Shown here: one piece after another, positions 43,901-53,102 of the stretch
How the letters are laid out: every line of letters begins with the position of its first letter
How positions within the stretch are numbered: the first letter of the stretch is position 1
Origin: Aphelenchoides besseyi
Lineage: Eukaryota; Nematoda; Chromadorea; Rhabditida; Aphelenchoididae
NCBI GenBank assembly: GCA_024699855.1
Contig: JAMPIQ010000001.1
Coordinates: 10,168,001 to 10,232,000, forward strand
Reading direction: 5' to 3'
DNA length: 64,000 nt
Program-made: the position numbers and the translations under genes
The notes under the pieces: generated by a model
What the model was told of the DNA's origin: nothing
The model's database searches: none
What the model saw: only the letters and a program-made list of their open reading frames with translations

Positions 43901-45860
43901 CGGTGTTGTAGGTGTTTTCTCTTTTGGCCCCCCACTCCCATTACAGGTTGTGGATAGGGCGACGGGCCAAGAGTTGAGTGCCATCGAGTTTATGGGCTGC
44001 TATTTTCACGGCTGCAACGAATGCTATCGCTCCGACGCAATGCGTTTGGCGCACGGTGTTCCGGCCGTGATTCTACGCAATCGAACGGAGCAGCGTATTC
44101 GCGAACTACGTCAAAAGTTTGGCGACGTCCAAGTGGTGCGTGAGTGTCATTTTCGGCGCGAGTTGAGCGCGAATCCGCAACGTCGTGCCCTCTACGAACA
44201 AACCAGCGTGGAGGAGCCGTTGAATCCGCGAAGCGATTGTTTGCGCGGCGGTCGAACCGAAGCCTTCAAAGTCTATCATTGCTGTGTTCCCGGCGAACAA
44301 CTCATACACATTGACGTGGTGAGTTTTTGTTTGTTTGTTTGTGTGTGTTTGTATCTGTTTTCAGGTTTCATTGTATCCTTACGTAATGAAGCGGCGCGAA
44401 TTCCCGGTTGGAATGCCGACCGTTCTCACGCGCGAATCATTTATTGGACAGCAGTGGACGACGGCGACACAAAATCGTTGGCGCGGGTTGTTTAAGGTGC
44501 GCGTGGAGCCGCCCCGTGCCACCAACCACGCGCTACGTTCAACTGCATTATCGTACACGTGCCGGACGTTTCACTTTTCCGTTATGCGGCCCGTGCGCGG
44601 ACGCCGATTCGCCGCCTCGTTCCTGTCCGCATAAGACGGCGCGCGAGAGGGCGTGGATTGGCGGCTACACGCATGTCGCGCTCAATCGAGCCTTGTCATT
44701 GGGTTATCGGGTAACCGAAATTTTCGAGGTATACACAATTTGGCGCAGATTTCACGCACACCTTTAGGTTTATCATTGGGACGAGTGGGCGAGTATGGAG
44801 CGGGGCAATTCGTTGTTCGCCGGCTATATGGACTATTTTTTGAAGGAAAAGGTGGAGGCAAGCGGTTGGCCCAAATCGTGCGTGACGCCCGCCGACAAAC
44901 AGCGTTTCCTCGACGACTACGAGCGCCACGAAGGAATTCGTTTGGATCCACAACGTATTGAACTGAACGCCGGACGCCGCAACACCGGTAAAATGTTGAA
45001 CAATAGTCTATGGGGAAAAATGTGTCAGAATCCGATTGAAACAATGGTGAGAAGAGAGAAAGAGAAAAAAGACTGTTTTTTATAGATTGATTATGCGACC
45101 AACGACGACGAGTTTTTGCGTTTGATCAACGACGATCGCTACGAGCTGATGAGTATTGAGCCGGTGGCGCCGGACAAGGAACGCTTGCAACGACGCCTGC
45201 GGCGCGAGTTTGTTCGCACGCCGCGCTCGAACAATGTTCCCGTGGCGTGTTTTGTTACCGATCACGCACGCGACGTGCTTTTCGATTACATGCAACAGGT
45301 GCAGGGAGAGATTTTGTACATGGACACGGACAGTTTGATTTACGTTTTGGAGGAGGGACAGCGCCGTGTGCCCGAAGGCGATCGTTTGGGTCAAATGACC
45401 AGCGAGCGTCCGGGTCGGCGTATTATCGAGTTCATATCGTAGGTTCCATTTTTCAGCCTTTACTTTCTTTCAGCGGCGGACCCAAAAACTACGGTTATCG
45501 ACACGCGGACGAAAAGACGGGCCAAGACGAATGCGCGTTCATCAAGGTGCGCGGATTCACCCTCAACTACACAACCGCCCAATTGCTCAACTACGAGACG
45601 GCGCGAAACATGATTCTTCGGCGTTTGTAAGTCGTTCATGCGGGTGTGTGTAAATTTCCTGTTGCAGTACACCGTTCGATTTTGACGATAACGAAGAACC
45701 GCACATTGTTGTTCCGTACCACCGAATCACGCGCAACGCCCGTGCTGAACTCCACAATCAACACATGAACAAACGCTACGGTCTGGTCTACAACAAAGGT
45801 TTTGTGCGCAGCGATTTGCGTATTCATCCATTTGGTTGTTTGTGTGCTTTGTGTCAATAA
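40993..45860 (+). CDS. family B DNA polymerase, protein-primed Maverick type
   Basis: A long spliced gene. The N-terminal region is polar, then comes a zinc-binding zone (YWCVECRKKIHRKCG, IYCQMCHYTFNNRQCYQKHL, CNHNYSYRGVHRCF), as seen before the exonuclease in Maverick polymerases. Exonuclease motifs are FFDCETQ (Exo I) and SHNGGKFDIHLI (Exo II, near 43108). Polymerase motif A (HIDV/VSLYPYVM) is split by an intron at 44319-44364. Motif B is TGKMLNNSLWGKM (near 44985) and motif C is YMDTDSLIYV (45316-45345). It ends in CLCALCQ. Apparent frame changes lie near 42945, 43090, 43155 and 44520, mostly at homopolymers. The catalytic residues themselves are present. It convergently abuts the integrase gene, with 6 nt between stops. 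Confidence 0.85.
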
Positions 45861-45866
45861 ATTTTT

Positions 45867-46946
45867 TCATAAAAACCGGCTCGCAGCCACCCAGCTATTA
45901 TACTCGTCCGAATAGCCGGCCCATTTGACCAAATGTTCGCGAATGCCGCGCGAATTGGTTCGCGTGCGCAGAACACGTTCGATACGATAGGCCGTGCGTT
46001 CCGCATCCACGCCGCACAGTTCGGGCTCGTAAAAATGTCCACTGATTGGGGCATTGTTGGCATCGCGTAGACAATAGGTGGGCAATGGAGTGCGAAATAC
46101 ACGCTCCACGCGATAGATTTGGTCCGTGAATGTGGGTTCGTAGCCTTTGCGGAACGGAGTTTTTTGAAGCGAAATGCGTACACTATCGCCCACGGTAAAA
46201 CGTGGCGATCGCTGCCGTACCGCGCCGCCGTACAGGCGTTCCCACAACGCACGAGCGTTCCTTTCGTTCACCGAATTGGGAGTCATTTGTGTGGTTCGAT
46301 TGACAGAGTTGTTGATTCCGTTCACAATGTCCGGCAACACATCTATCCAGCGTTCGGTTTGATGGGCGGTCATGTAGCGGTAGAGGCGATCCTTTAGCGT
46401 TCGTACCGCACGCTCCGCCGCTCCCGCGTGCACATCCGGATGGGAGTAGGTAGTGCGCCAGGCGATTTGATGCTCGCGCAACAACGCCTGCACGTGCCGA
46501 TTCGTAAACTCGCGACCCCGATCCGTAACCAAGCGCCACGGTAAATGCGTGAATTGCGCGATCAAACGAGTAAATGCTGCTGCCATGGAGGCGGCTGTTT
46601 TCGAGCGTACCGGCACCGCATAGAAGTGCCGACTCAACACCTCCACGGCGACCAGGATGTACGCGTGTTCGTCGTTCGCGTGCCTCAACTTGTCCATTTG
46701 GGCCAAATCGGCCTGTACATCCGTGTGCAGCCCGGAGGGCACGATTTGGAGGCGCGCGAACCGTAACCGCCGTGCCCGATGAAGCGTGTAGGCGTGCTGT
46801 GCCGCCAGAAAACGATTCACGGCGGTGCGGTCGAGTGTTTTGTCGTATTTGCGCGCCTCGCTCAACAGGCGCGCCGGCGCCGTAAAAGCGCAGGCGCTCG
46901 CGGCGCTCGTGTACAAACGTTTGAGCAATCGTTCTTGTTCGGCCAT
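45867..46946 (-). CDS. retroviral-type integrase with chromodomain
   Basis: 359 residues, intact. The core has the catalytic triad context VQADLAQMDKLRHAND, then LVTDRGREFTNRHVQALL, then AGAAERAVRTLKDRL (D, D, E). A C-terminal chromodomain reads YRIERVLRTRTNSRGIREHL and VKWAGYSDEYNSWV. This is the Polinton c-integrase that inserts the linear element and gives 6-bp target duplications, matching the CAAACT copies. The start overlaps the end of the upstream gene. Chromodomain may guide insertion to particular chromatin. Confidence 0.93.
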   Translation of the reverse strand: MAEQERLLKRLYTSAASACAFTAPARLLSEARKYDKTLDRTAVNRFLAAQHAYTLHRARRLRFARLQIVPSGLHTDVQADLAQMDKLRHANDEHAYILVAVEVLSRHFYAVPVRSKTAASMAAAFTRLIAQFTHLPWRLVTDRGREFTNRHVQALLREHQIAWRTTYSHPDVHAGAAERAVRTLKDRLYRYMTAHQTERWIDVLPDIVNGINNSVNRTTQMTPNSVNERNARALWERLYGGAVRQRSPRFTVGDSVRISLQKTPFRKGYEPTFTDQIYRVERVFRTPLPTYCLRDANNAPISGHFYEPELCGVDAERTAYRIERVLRTRTNSRGIREHLVKWAGYSDEYNSWVAASRFL

Positions 46947-47501
46947 AGCGACGGTCGAAACCCGCCACGACCAAAGATTATGCGATTCACGTCGTTGCGT
47001 TCATTTAAATAGGCTTGCACCAGCAACGCACCGTTCGGGGCGCGGCGTGGGGCGCGTCGCGGGTCACGCAAATAGACGAGAATGTCCCGCAAATTACTTC
47101 CCCGCACTGTCGTCCCATTCGACCGTAGAATCGTATCGTTGGCGCCGAGGAATGCGGGTCGATCGGCGTGAATGCGTTGATAGGTGCGCTCCACCAGCGG
47201 ATCGGGAGCATTTGCGGGTGGCAGTGCCGCTGGCTGTATCGGGGGCGGCACGATAGGTTGAGGCTGTGGATTCAACATTTGGACTTGAAGCGGTCGCTCC
47301 AACGCTTCGGCGTGACGTTTGCGGCGCATACGATCGCCGCGCACATAATTCGCGTGACGCGCATCCGCCGTCTCATTTACAACGGCGGCCAGCGGCGGTG
47401 ATTGTTTTGTTGGCGTTTCAGGGAGTGGCAATTGAGGTTTTCAGGCGTTCGTACATATCTTCGGGCACCAAAACCATTCGCGTCGAATGAACCAATACCA
47501 T
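46862..47501 (-). CDS. conserved Maverick protein (VLVPE type), frameshifted near its start
   Basis: The N-terminus reads MVLVPEDMYERLKTSIATP (ATG 47475-47477, another in-frame ATG at 47501), then hits a stop. The body continues in another frame as LPETPTKQSPPLAAVV, with ALERPLQVQML, a Pro-rich linker and a C-terminal domain including TTVRGSNLRDILVYL. Maverick genomes usually carry a gene beginning M-V-L-V-P-E followed by a basic middle and a G-S-N-I-x-D-L-L motif, and this fits that order. Its role is unknown. The frame change lies near 47420, and the 3' end overlaps the integrase start. Confidence 0.6.
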
Positions 47502-47826
47502 TTTTCAAACGCGAACAGGCGGGTGCCAATATTGAACCGATGGCCTCGCGGCCTTTATCAATCAATAAGCGTTTGGCGGTGGAGGGCGTACGCGAACGTG
47601 CCAAACAGCGTACAAAATGCGCATGTGCATGTAGTCGGCGTCGTTCGTTGGGCTAAAGTAATAAACGACCGCGTAAAATATTCACGCACACCTCCACCAA
47701 CGCCAACAACTGGTCATTTGTGGCGTCGGTGATCAGGCGGGCGTAGCGTTGCGCCGATGTACGACTCTTGGCCACGCGCGCCAAAAACTCTTTTTCCGCG
47801 TACACCAACGCACTAAAATTTGTCAT
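47377..47826 (-). CDS. small basic Maverick protein with in-frame TAG
   Basis: Starts MTNFSALVYAEKEFLARVAK at 47826, overlapping the ATPase stop by 4 nt (ATGA). It continues QRYARLITDATNDQLLALVE and VCVNILRGRLLL, then a TAG, then an in-frame basic half: PNERRRLHAHAHFVRCLARS, with KRLLIDKGREAIGSILAP further on. Small Maverick proteins of this type usually run uninterrupted through both halves, ending in a Gly/Leu-rich segment. So the TAG looks like a nonsense change, or the 39-nt GT..TTTAG segment around it is spliced. Confidence 0.5.
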
Positions 47827-48524
47827 CCTCGTTTTGGAACATAGACAATAATCGGGTGTTCATCGGGCCATATGTGCGTTTTGACGCGTTGAACATCGGG
47901 CGTCCGCGGATGCATATCCACGAGCAGGTAGCTGAAGGGGGTGCGCGTCGCATCATGATAGCTTTCCATAAAATAGGTCGAACGTCCCGGAAACAATTGG
48001 GCGGCCAAATTTCGCACCTGCAGTTCACCGGCCGGATTACGCATTAGGACAATGTAATGGGCATTTTGTCGTGCCGTTCGCATTTCTTTTGTAAACAAAT
48101 GTTGTGTTACGAACACCACACTCACGTTCCAATTATGCGATCCTTTAGTGAACAACGTATCCAAAAATTCGGCTCGCATGTCAAGCATCAGGTCGTCCAA
48201 AATCAACAACAATCGACCGTGCTCATCCTTTTGCGCGCGAATCATCTCCACATCTGGCACACCGGCATGCGCCACCAATTGAGGTATGCTTGACTGTAAT
48301 TGCATGATTCGCGCATTCAACTCCCCGTAGGCGTACAATACCCGTTGAGGACACTCATCGATCAGCTGATCGCATTCGCTTAGGAAACGCGCCAGCCATT
48401 CGGTTTTGCCGCTACCCGTAGCGCCCGCAATTATCATTGTAAAGGGGTGGGAAAACATTGGATCAATGAAAGAGGCGTGACGCAAAATGCGTATATAAAC
48501 GAGCGGCAACTCGATTGCTCTCAT
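47823..48524 (-). CDS. FtsK-HerA-type DNA-packaging ATPase
   Basis: 233 residues, intact. Walker A is IIAGATGSGKTEWL (near 48400-48435), Walker B RLLLILDDLM (near 48190-48220), and a downstream sensor region is VVFVTQHLFTKEMRTARQNA. This is the A32-like packaging ATPase of Mavericks and related viruses, which drives genome translocation into capsids. The first ATG (48524) lies upstream of a TATA-like box on the opposite strand. An internal Met (MFSHPFTMIIAG, 48458) is an alternative start nearer the usual family length. Confidence 0.92.
   Translation of the reverse strand: MRAIELPLVYIRILRHASFIDPMFSHPFTMIIAGATGSGKTEWLARFLSECDQLIDECPQRVLYAYGELNARIMQLQSSIPQLVAHAGVPDVEMIRAQKDEHGRLLLILDDLMLDMRAEFLDTLFTKGSHNWNVSVVFVTQHLFTKEMRTARQNAHYIVLMRNPAGELQVRNLAAQLFPGRSTYFMESYHDATRTPFSYLLVDMHPRTPDVQRVKTHIWPDEHPIIVYVPKRG
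48490..48498 (+). promoter_or_regulatory. TATA box of the virion gene block
   Basis: GTATATAAA in plus orientation, followed by a likely 5'UTR intron (about 48543-48591) and the ATG at 48606. It overlaps the ATPase 5' end on the other strand, so this spot may be a divergent promoter. Confidence 0.5.
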
Positions 48525-48605
48525 TCCAAGGAGCGGATTGTCACGTAAGTTTTGTGTTTTATCAAAAGTTGTGTGTATGTTATTGCCGCAGGACGTTTTA
48601 CTTGA

Positions 48606-49218
48606 ATGAGTTCCGGATCGTGTAGCCGCCCGGGGATTGTAAGTTGAGCGCGCTTCTTTCGATTCTTTTTCCCTCTAACTGCAGGATGTTAGGGCGTTGA
48701 ATCGCATGTTGAATCGCTGGAACCTTTTTGGCGCCAAGTCCAATTACATGCACGGTCGTCGTGCTCCACCGCCGATCAGTCCCGATTGTCGGCCGTCGGC
48801 TTCCGAGCCGGCCGTCGATGGTCGTCATCGACATTTTGGTATGCGATTGCCCCTGTTGTTGTATTTGTGTCAAGAGCAAAAACTGGAGGCCGGTGAAATG
48901 CGGCGTTTGCATCAATTGCTGATGGCCAATGCGCACAGTTACGAGCAAATGTTGCGCGCCTCGGAACTGCGTTTGCGCATCGACGGCCTGCCGAACACAA
49001 TCGCCAATCGTCTTGTTCATTTCGAAGGATTCGCACTGTCGGCCCTGAAACAACCCGCCTACAACGGCTTCAAAGGCGTCACCGTCGACCAACACTATTA
49101 CAGTCGTCATCGCATTCGCCTTCGCTATGCCTTTTTGCCGTGTGCGGTGGATCGCGTGAACGAGCGCTCGTGTAACTATCTTCCGCTAGAACTGTTGGAT
49201 ATCATTGTGCGTACTTAA
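48606..49218 (+). CDS. unknown Maverick protein of the virion block
   Basis: A short first exon (MSSGSCSRPGI) splices over a 46-nt intron to DVRALNRMLNRWNLFGAK and about 170 more residues: basic, Arg/Leu-rich, with LRASELRLRIDGLPNTIANR and HRIRLRYAFLPCAVDRVNER. It ends at TAA 49216-49218. No family recognised. Its position directly upstream of the minor capsid gene suggests a virion role. Confidence 0.55.
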
Positions 49219-49251
49219 ACGATCAACTCCGGCCGTCACACACCCCTAATC

Positions 49252-50013
49252 ATGTTGACGCATTCATTCCATATTCATTTACCGTCCGGCTGTTGTGTTG
49301 ACAATAAAGCGAATAAATTTGTCGTACGTTTGCCACGTAAACTCGAATTCCAATCCCAATGGCTGGTGGGTCTTTCGGCCTTGTACTATCAGCGTTCGTG
49401 GCGTTTCTCTCACCACGACTTTCAATGGTTGGAAGTGGAGTGGATGAATGGGGCGCGAACAGTTCTTCCATTGGCTTTGCCGCAAACGAATGATGCGTTG
49501 ACGTTGAAGCGCACACTGAACACCGCCCTAACGAACGTCAAGTATCCGAAAGAAAGCAAACAGATTGAAAAGGAAGCCATGCGTTTCGATTATGCCGACA
49601 AACGCTTCAGCTTCCATCTCAACGCCCAGCTCGTTCGCAAAGTGAAGTTTGGCGCGCAGCTCGCGTTCATTTTGGGTTTTGCGACGCGTAGCTTCAACAA
49701 AGACGTCTATCATGGCGAATTTGCACCTCTCTCCTTCAATCCCATACCGTTCATTTACGTCTACACGCCGGGACTCATTGAGCCGGTGTGTATGGGCGAC
49801 ACGAAAACACCGTTGTTGCGTATCGTACACGTGAAGGGAGAGCCGGGAGCGCCGGTGGGCGAAACGTTGGAGCCCGTCGAGTATCATCGCCTGCTTACTA
49901 AAGAAGTCGGCGAGATTAGCGTCGAGTTGCGAACCGCGACGGGCGAACTCGTACCGTTCGAGTTTTCCAGCTGTTTATTGACTTTGCGTTTCATGAAAGC
50001 ACCGCTGTTGTAA
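49252..50013 (+). CDS. minor capsid (penton-like) protein
   Basis: 253 residues, intact single exon. The start HIHLPSGCCVDNKANKFVVR leads to LPRKLEFQSQWLVGLSALYY. Later come AFILGFATRS, FIYVYTPGLIEPVCMGD and PLLRIVHVKGEPG, with a final ISVELRTATGELVPFE. This order matches Polinton minor capsid proteins, single jelly-roll pentons. Its stop overlaps the protease ATG by one base (TAATG), hinting at coupled translation from one transcript. Confidence 0.85.
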   Translation: MLTHSFHIHLPSGCCVDNKANKFVVRLPRKLEFQSQWLVGLSALYYQRSWRFSHHDFQWLEVEWMNGARTVLPLALPQTNDALTLKRTLNTALTNVKYPKESKQIEKEAMRFDYADKRFSFHLNAQLVRKVKFGAQLAFILGFATRSFNKDVYHGEFAPLSFNPIPFIYVYTPGLIEPVCMGDTKTPLLRIVHVKGEPGAPVGETLEPVEYHRLLTKEVGEISVELRTATGELVPFEFSSCLLTLRFMKAPLL

Positions 50014-50470
50014 TGCACGCGTTGAGTAATTGGGATATCGACAAGGCAATGCGCCGGCACCCGCGTATACGGCGTGAATTTGCCGGCTGTTTTAGCTGCG
50101 ATCGAATTCCGCCCAATTTGAAACCACCGTACGCGCTGGTTCTGAACATGGCCCCCCATACGCACCCGGCACTCATTGGGTGGCACTCTACGTTCCGCAT
50201 GCGGAATGTTGCGACTATTTTGATTCGTTGGGCGCGAAACCACCGCCCGGTGATATTGGCAATTTTGTGGCACGTTTCCCGCAACAAAACATTTGTTCGC
50301 GACCACTACAAGCGCTAGACTCTTCCGTATGCGGTCACTATGCCATCTATTTTCTCGTCGCACGCATCATGCATCAATCGGCCGCCTCCATTGTGAATTC
50401 GCTAAACAATCTGAACACCAAAGCGGACCTGTGGGTGCGAACATTTTACCGCAAATATTGTTCTACATAA
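50013..50470 (+). CDS. adenain-like cysteine protease, frameshifted as read
   Basis: The N-terminal frame reads MHALSNWDIDKAMRRHPRIR and reaches PPYALVLNM. The active-site frame then begins one base out of step: GTHWVALYVPHA (His), YFDSLG (acidic residue), then LQALDSSVCGHYAIYFLVAR (Gln and Cys). This is the His-Asp/Glu-Gln-Cys order of adenovirus-type proteases used for virion maturation. The break lies in or near a run of six C (about 50152-50157). All catalytic positions are present, so the gene is either freshly mutated or the run length is mis-assembled. Confidence 0.8.
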
Positions 50471-50503
50471 ACGGACCACGTATTTTTTTGCAGACAAACA
50501 AAA

Positions 50504-50872
50504 ATGCATGTGGTTTACGAGCCGGATAAAGAAAACTGGCACTTCTGTCTCACAGCTCCCCTCGACACGCGGGTTCAGTACGGTGGCGGCAGAGCCTATT
50601 TTCAGGACTATACCGCGCAACGGGGTTGCGGTCTGGGAAACCTGAATCGCTGCAGCTATCGATTTCTTTTCCCGATGCAAAAGAGCCCCGAAAACGTAAG
50701 GCCGGCATCTCTGCAGCCGGCCGGCGATTCGGCGCCACCCGTGTTGACGGAGAAGAAGAAAAAGGTGTGCAAGCCAGTCGTCCCAAAACGTCCCCTTTTG
50801 GCGTTGGGCGGTCCCGGTCTACATAAACCGTTGGGCCGACGACGTCGTACAGATATCTTTGGTGATTATTGA
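50504..50872 (+). CDS. small Maverick virion protein with a Gly-rich QRG motif
   Basis: 122 residues. YGGGRAYFQDYTAQRGCGLG near the middle resembles the Y-Q-R-G-x-G-x-G motif of a short Polinton protein encoded beside the protease, compared by some with adenovirus core or membrane-lytic peptides. The C-terminal half is Pro/Lys/Arg-rich (KKKKVCKPVVPKRPLL, LGRRRRTDIFGDY). It has a small intron just upstream (ending TTTGCAG) and lies directly before the major capsid gene. Confidence 0.55.
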   Translation: MHVVYEPDKENWHFCLTAPLDTRVQYGGGRAYFQDYTAQRGCGLGNLNRCSYRFLFPMQKSPENVRPASLQPAGDSAPPVLTEKKKKVCKPVVPKRPLLALGGPGLHKPLGRRRRTDIFGDY

Positions 50873-50876
50873 GAGC

Positions 50877-52198
50877 ATGGCTTTTACGGCCAAAATCGAT
50901 AAGAACACGGAATCCGCGTTCCCGTCCTCGTTGAACCTTTTCACTCTACCGCCCACAAATGTGGCATGCATTCGTTCGCTTCATCGCGAATTCCTGCCCC
51001 TCACACACCGCTCACCGATCATCCGTACACATTTCGCGTTCAGTCCGATAACCTATGGGTGGATTTGTCTCAAACATTCGTACAATTACAATTTCGCATG
51101 GAAGGCATTGCGCCCAATCAAGATGTGTTGTTCCTTTACCGGCCGAAGGAAATCGCTGTGCTCCAATCCAAAACTTTGGCCGCACGTTTATTCGCCAGCT
51201 GCGCGTAACAATCGGCAACGATGAGGTCTACGATTCGGGTACGCTGTTCCCTTTCCGTCAATATCTCATGGACGAGTTGAGCTTGACAAAAGCGCTGAAA
51301 GACACGGTCGGCGAAGCCAGCGGCTATTTTACGCATGAGGAATGGAACAATTACGAGGACGAGGGATTCGCGAATCGCGCTCACATGGGTACGCCGCAGT
51401 CGAACCGTTCAACTGTACTCCCGTCTCGATTTTGATTTGGCCAATCAGCCCTTATTGCTGCTCAACAACACACCGCTGTTGTTCACGTTGTATCGCGCCT
51501 CCGACGAGTTTCTCACCGAATGCCATCCGACCGCCGACATTGTAAGCGGGCGCATCACATTCACCGGACTTAAACTCTTTATACGGTTGGTTGAGTTACA
51601 GCCGTCGTTGAACTTGGAGATTTACAAACTGCTCGAAAGCCGCCCGGTTCAGTATGGGGTGCGGCGAACGGAAATGCGCTCGTGTTTCCTGGGTGCCGGA
51701 CGTGCCGAATTCGATCAGTGTGTGTTTGCGACCGCCGTACCGCGACGCCTTACCTTGGGATTAATCGACTCGCAAGCCTTTCACGGCAACCACCACCAGC
51801 CGTTCAACTTTAAACCATTCAATCTACGCGAATTATACGTTATGGCCGGCGGTCAGCAGTTCCCGCATATGCCCTACACTTTTGACTATCCGAATGAGGC
51901 TTGTACTCGCGCGTTTGTGGATTTGTACAACACAATGGGTCATTTGCAATCGAATGATTCTCCGGGCATCACTAAGCAACAATTCCGCAGCGGCTGGAAC
52001 ATTTACGCCATTTCCCTATCGCCCCACAGCGCCAATGATGACGGTTTCGAACTCGTGCGCACCGGCTCCACCAGCATACACTTACGCTTCGCCACGCCCA
52101 TTGCGGCTCCGGGTGTCGAGCTGGTTATATTGGCCGAATTCGATCAAGTGATCTCTATCGATCGCGATAGGCGTATCTTCACGGATCTCAATGTTTGA
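50877..52198 (+). CDS. major capsid protein (double jelly-roll), frameshifted as read
   Basis: The N-terminal frame has SAFPSSLNLFTLPPTNVACI and REFLPL. Later pieces in other frames are YTFRVQSDNLWVDLSQTFVQ, RTFIRQLRVTIGNDEVYDSG, TLFPFRQYLMDELSLTKALK, LYSRLDFDLANQPLLLLNN and SFNLE-like YKLLESRPVQYGVRRTEMRS. The order matches Polinton/adenovirus-hexon-type major capsid proteins. At least three frame changes (near 51003 in a CACACA tract, 51172 in an A4 run, and about 51390) interrupt it, while the last 240 codons to 52198 are open. The virion shell would not form from this copy as written. Confidence 0.8.
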
Positions 52199-52203
52199 GC
52201 GGG

Positions 52204-52211
52204 TATATAAG
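52204..52211 (+). promoter_or_regulatory. TATA box
   Basis: TATATAAG about 31-38 nt upstream of the ATG at 52242. It matches the other two TATA boxes of the element and is a plausible target for the element's own TBP. Confidence 0.55.
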
Positions 52212-52241
52212 TGCGACAACAACAATGACCATTCATTCGCC

Positions 52242-52427
52242 ATGCATTCCGCCCTCGAACAACCGCCCGTTCTTACGTGGGACGAAGAGGAAACCGAGGA
52301 GGACTTTTCAGGCCTAATAATCATTCTTTTCATTCTCTACATGTTTGTTTGGACGTTCGGTTTCACGTATTGGTTATATCGACGGTTGCGCATTCCGCAC
52401 GCAATCATTGCCCCCTCAAACATTTAA
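52242..52427 (+). CDS. small acidic single-pass membrane protein
   Basis: About 61 residues. The N-terminus is acidic (TWDEEETEEDFSG), followed by a hydrophobic segment (LIIILFILYMFVWTFGFTYW) and a basic tail (LYRRLRIPHA). It has its own TATA box. Its stop overlaps the stop of the J-domain-like gene on the other strand. Not recognised; it could be a virion or host-membrane protein. Confidence 0.55.
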   Translation: MHSALEQPPVLTWDEEETEEDFSGLIIILFILYMFVWTFGFTYWLYRRLRIPHAIIAPSNI

Positions 52428-53087
52428 AAATACTTTATTGCCTTCGTTATGCATTGCCGAAACCGAATGCTTTGCAACAATATTTTGACGCGTTTCACCG
52501 GAATTGTGCCCATGTAGCGATTGGCTTCTTTCGCTTTGGCGTGCACGAGTTTGGCAAACGCCAGCCCCAACGGATTCATTCCGCGACCGTGATTGTTCAG
52601 CACAGCGCAAGCAAACTCGTAGTCTTGCAATTGACATTGGAATCTATAAACAAATTTCTCTCTCTTCCTCTCCACTCTCCACTCGCCTGTTGCATCGAGA
52701 CGACGCCGGTTTGGTTGCTTTTCGGGTTGAAGGGCGATGATTTTTGGCAATCCATTTGGCATAATCTCTAAACACACATTGTACGTTGAACTTTTGTTTT
52801 CCCACCGTTCAAACTTTTGCGCGTTCATGTCTTTTATCATCTGCACGGTCGCATTGATTCGCTTGATGAGTTCCTCGTTCTCCATTGTTCGTGCCGACTT
52901 TTCCACATTCTCACCACCTTCCCCGCTTTTATCCGAATGAAGTTTAAGAGCGAGTTTGGCCCGTGCTTTCGAAATTGCCGCCACATTGTAGCGGGTTTCG
53001 CGATACTCCAAACACTCGTACAGCAATTCGAATACTAAAAATCGAGCCTTGCTCTTATCGTACTTGCTTACCGTTTTCAGTTGTCAT
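52424..53087 (-). CDS. J-domain-like protein of the Maverick
   Basis: A short first exon (MTTEN) splices over about 38 nt to VFELLYECLEYRETRYNVAA, then ISKARAKLALKLHSDKSGEG and ELIKRINATVQMIKD. The pattern LALKLHxDKxG with flanking helices is that of DnaJ J domains; the HPD loop here reads HSD. The remaining 120 residues are Arg/Lys-rich and unrecognised. J domains recruit Hsp70; polyomavirus T antigens use one during infection. With Pro changed to Ser in the key loop, Hsp70 stimulation is uncertain. Reads intact. Confidence 0.55.
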
Positions 53088-53102
53088 TGGTCAAAATCTG
53101 CA

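Noticed and set aside
46183..46974. 263-codon frame antiparallel-phase to the integrase
   Set aside because: It is the same strand in another phase over the intact integrase, Arg/Gly-rich without motifs; a GC-rich shadow.
48598..49110. 170-codon minus frame over the virion-block gene
   Set aside because: Antisense to a spliced, better-supported plus-strand gene; no motifs.
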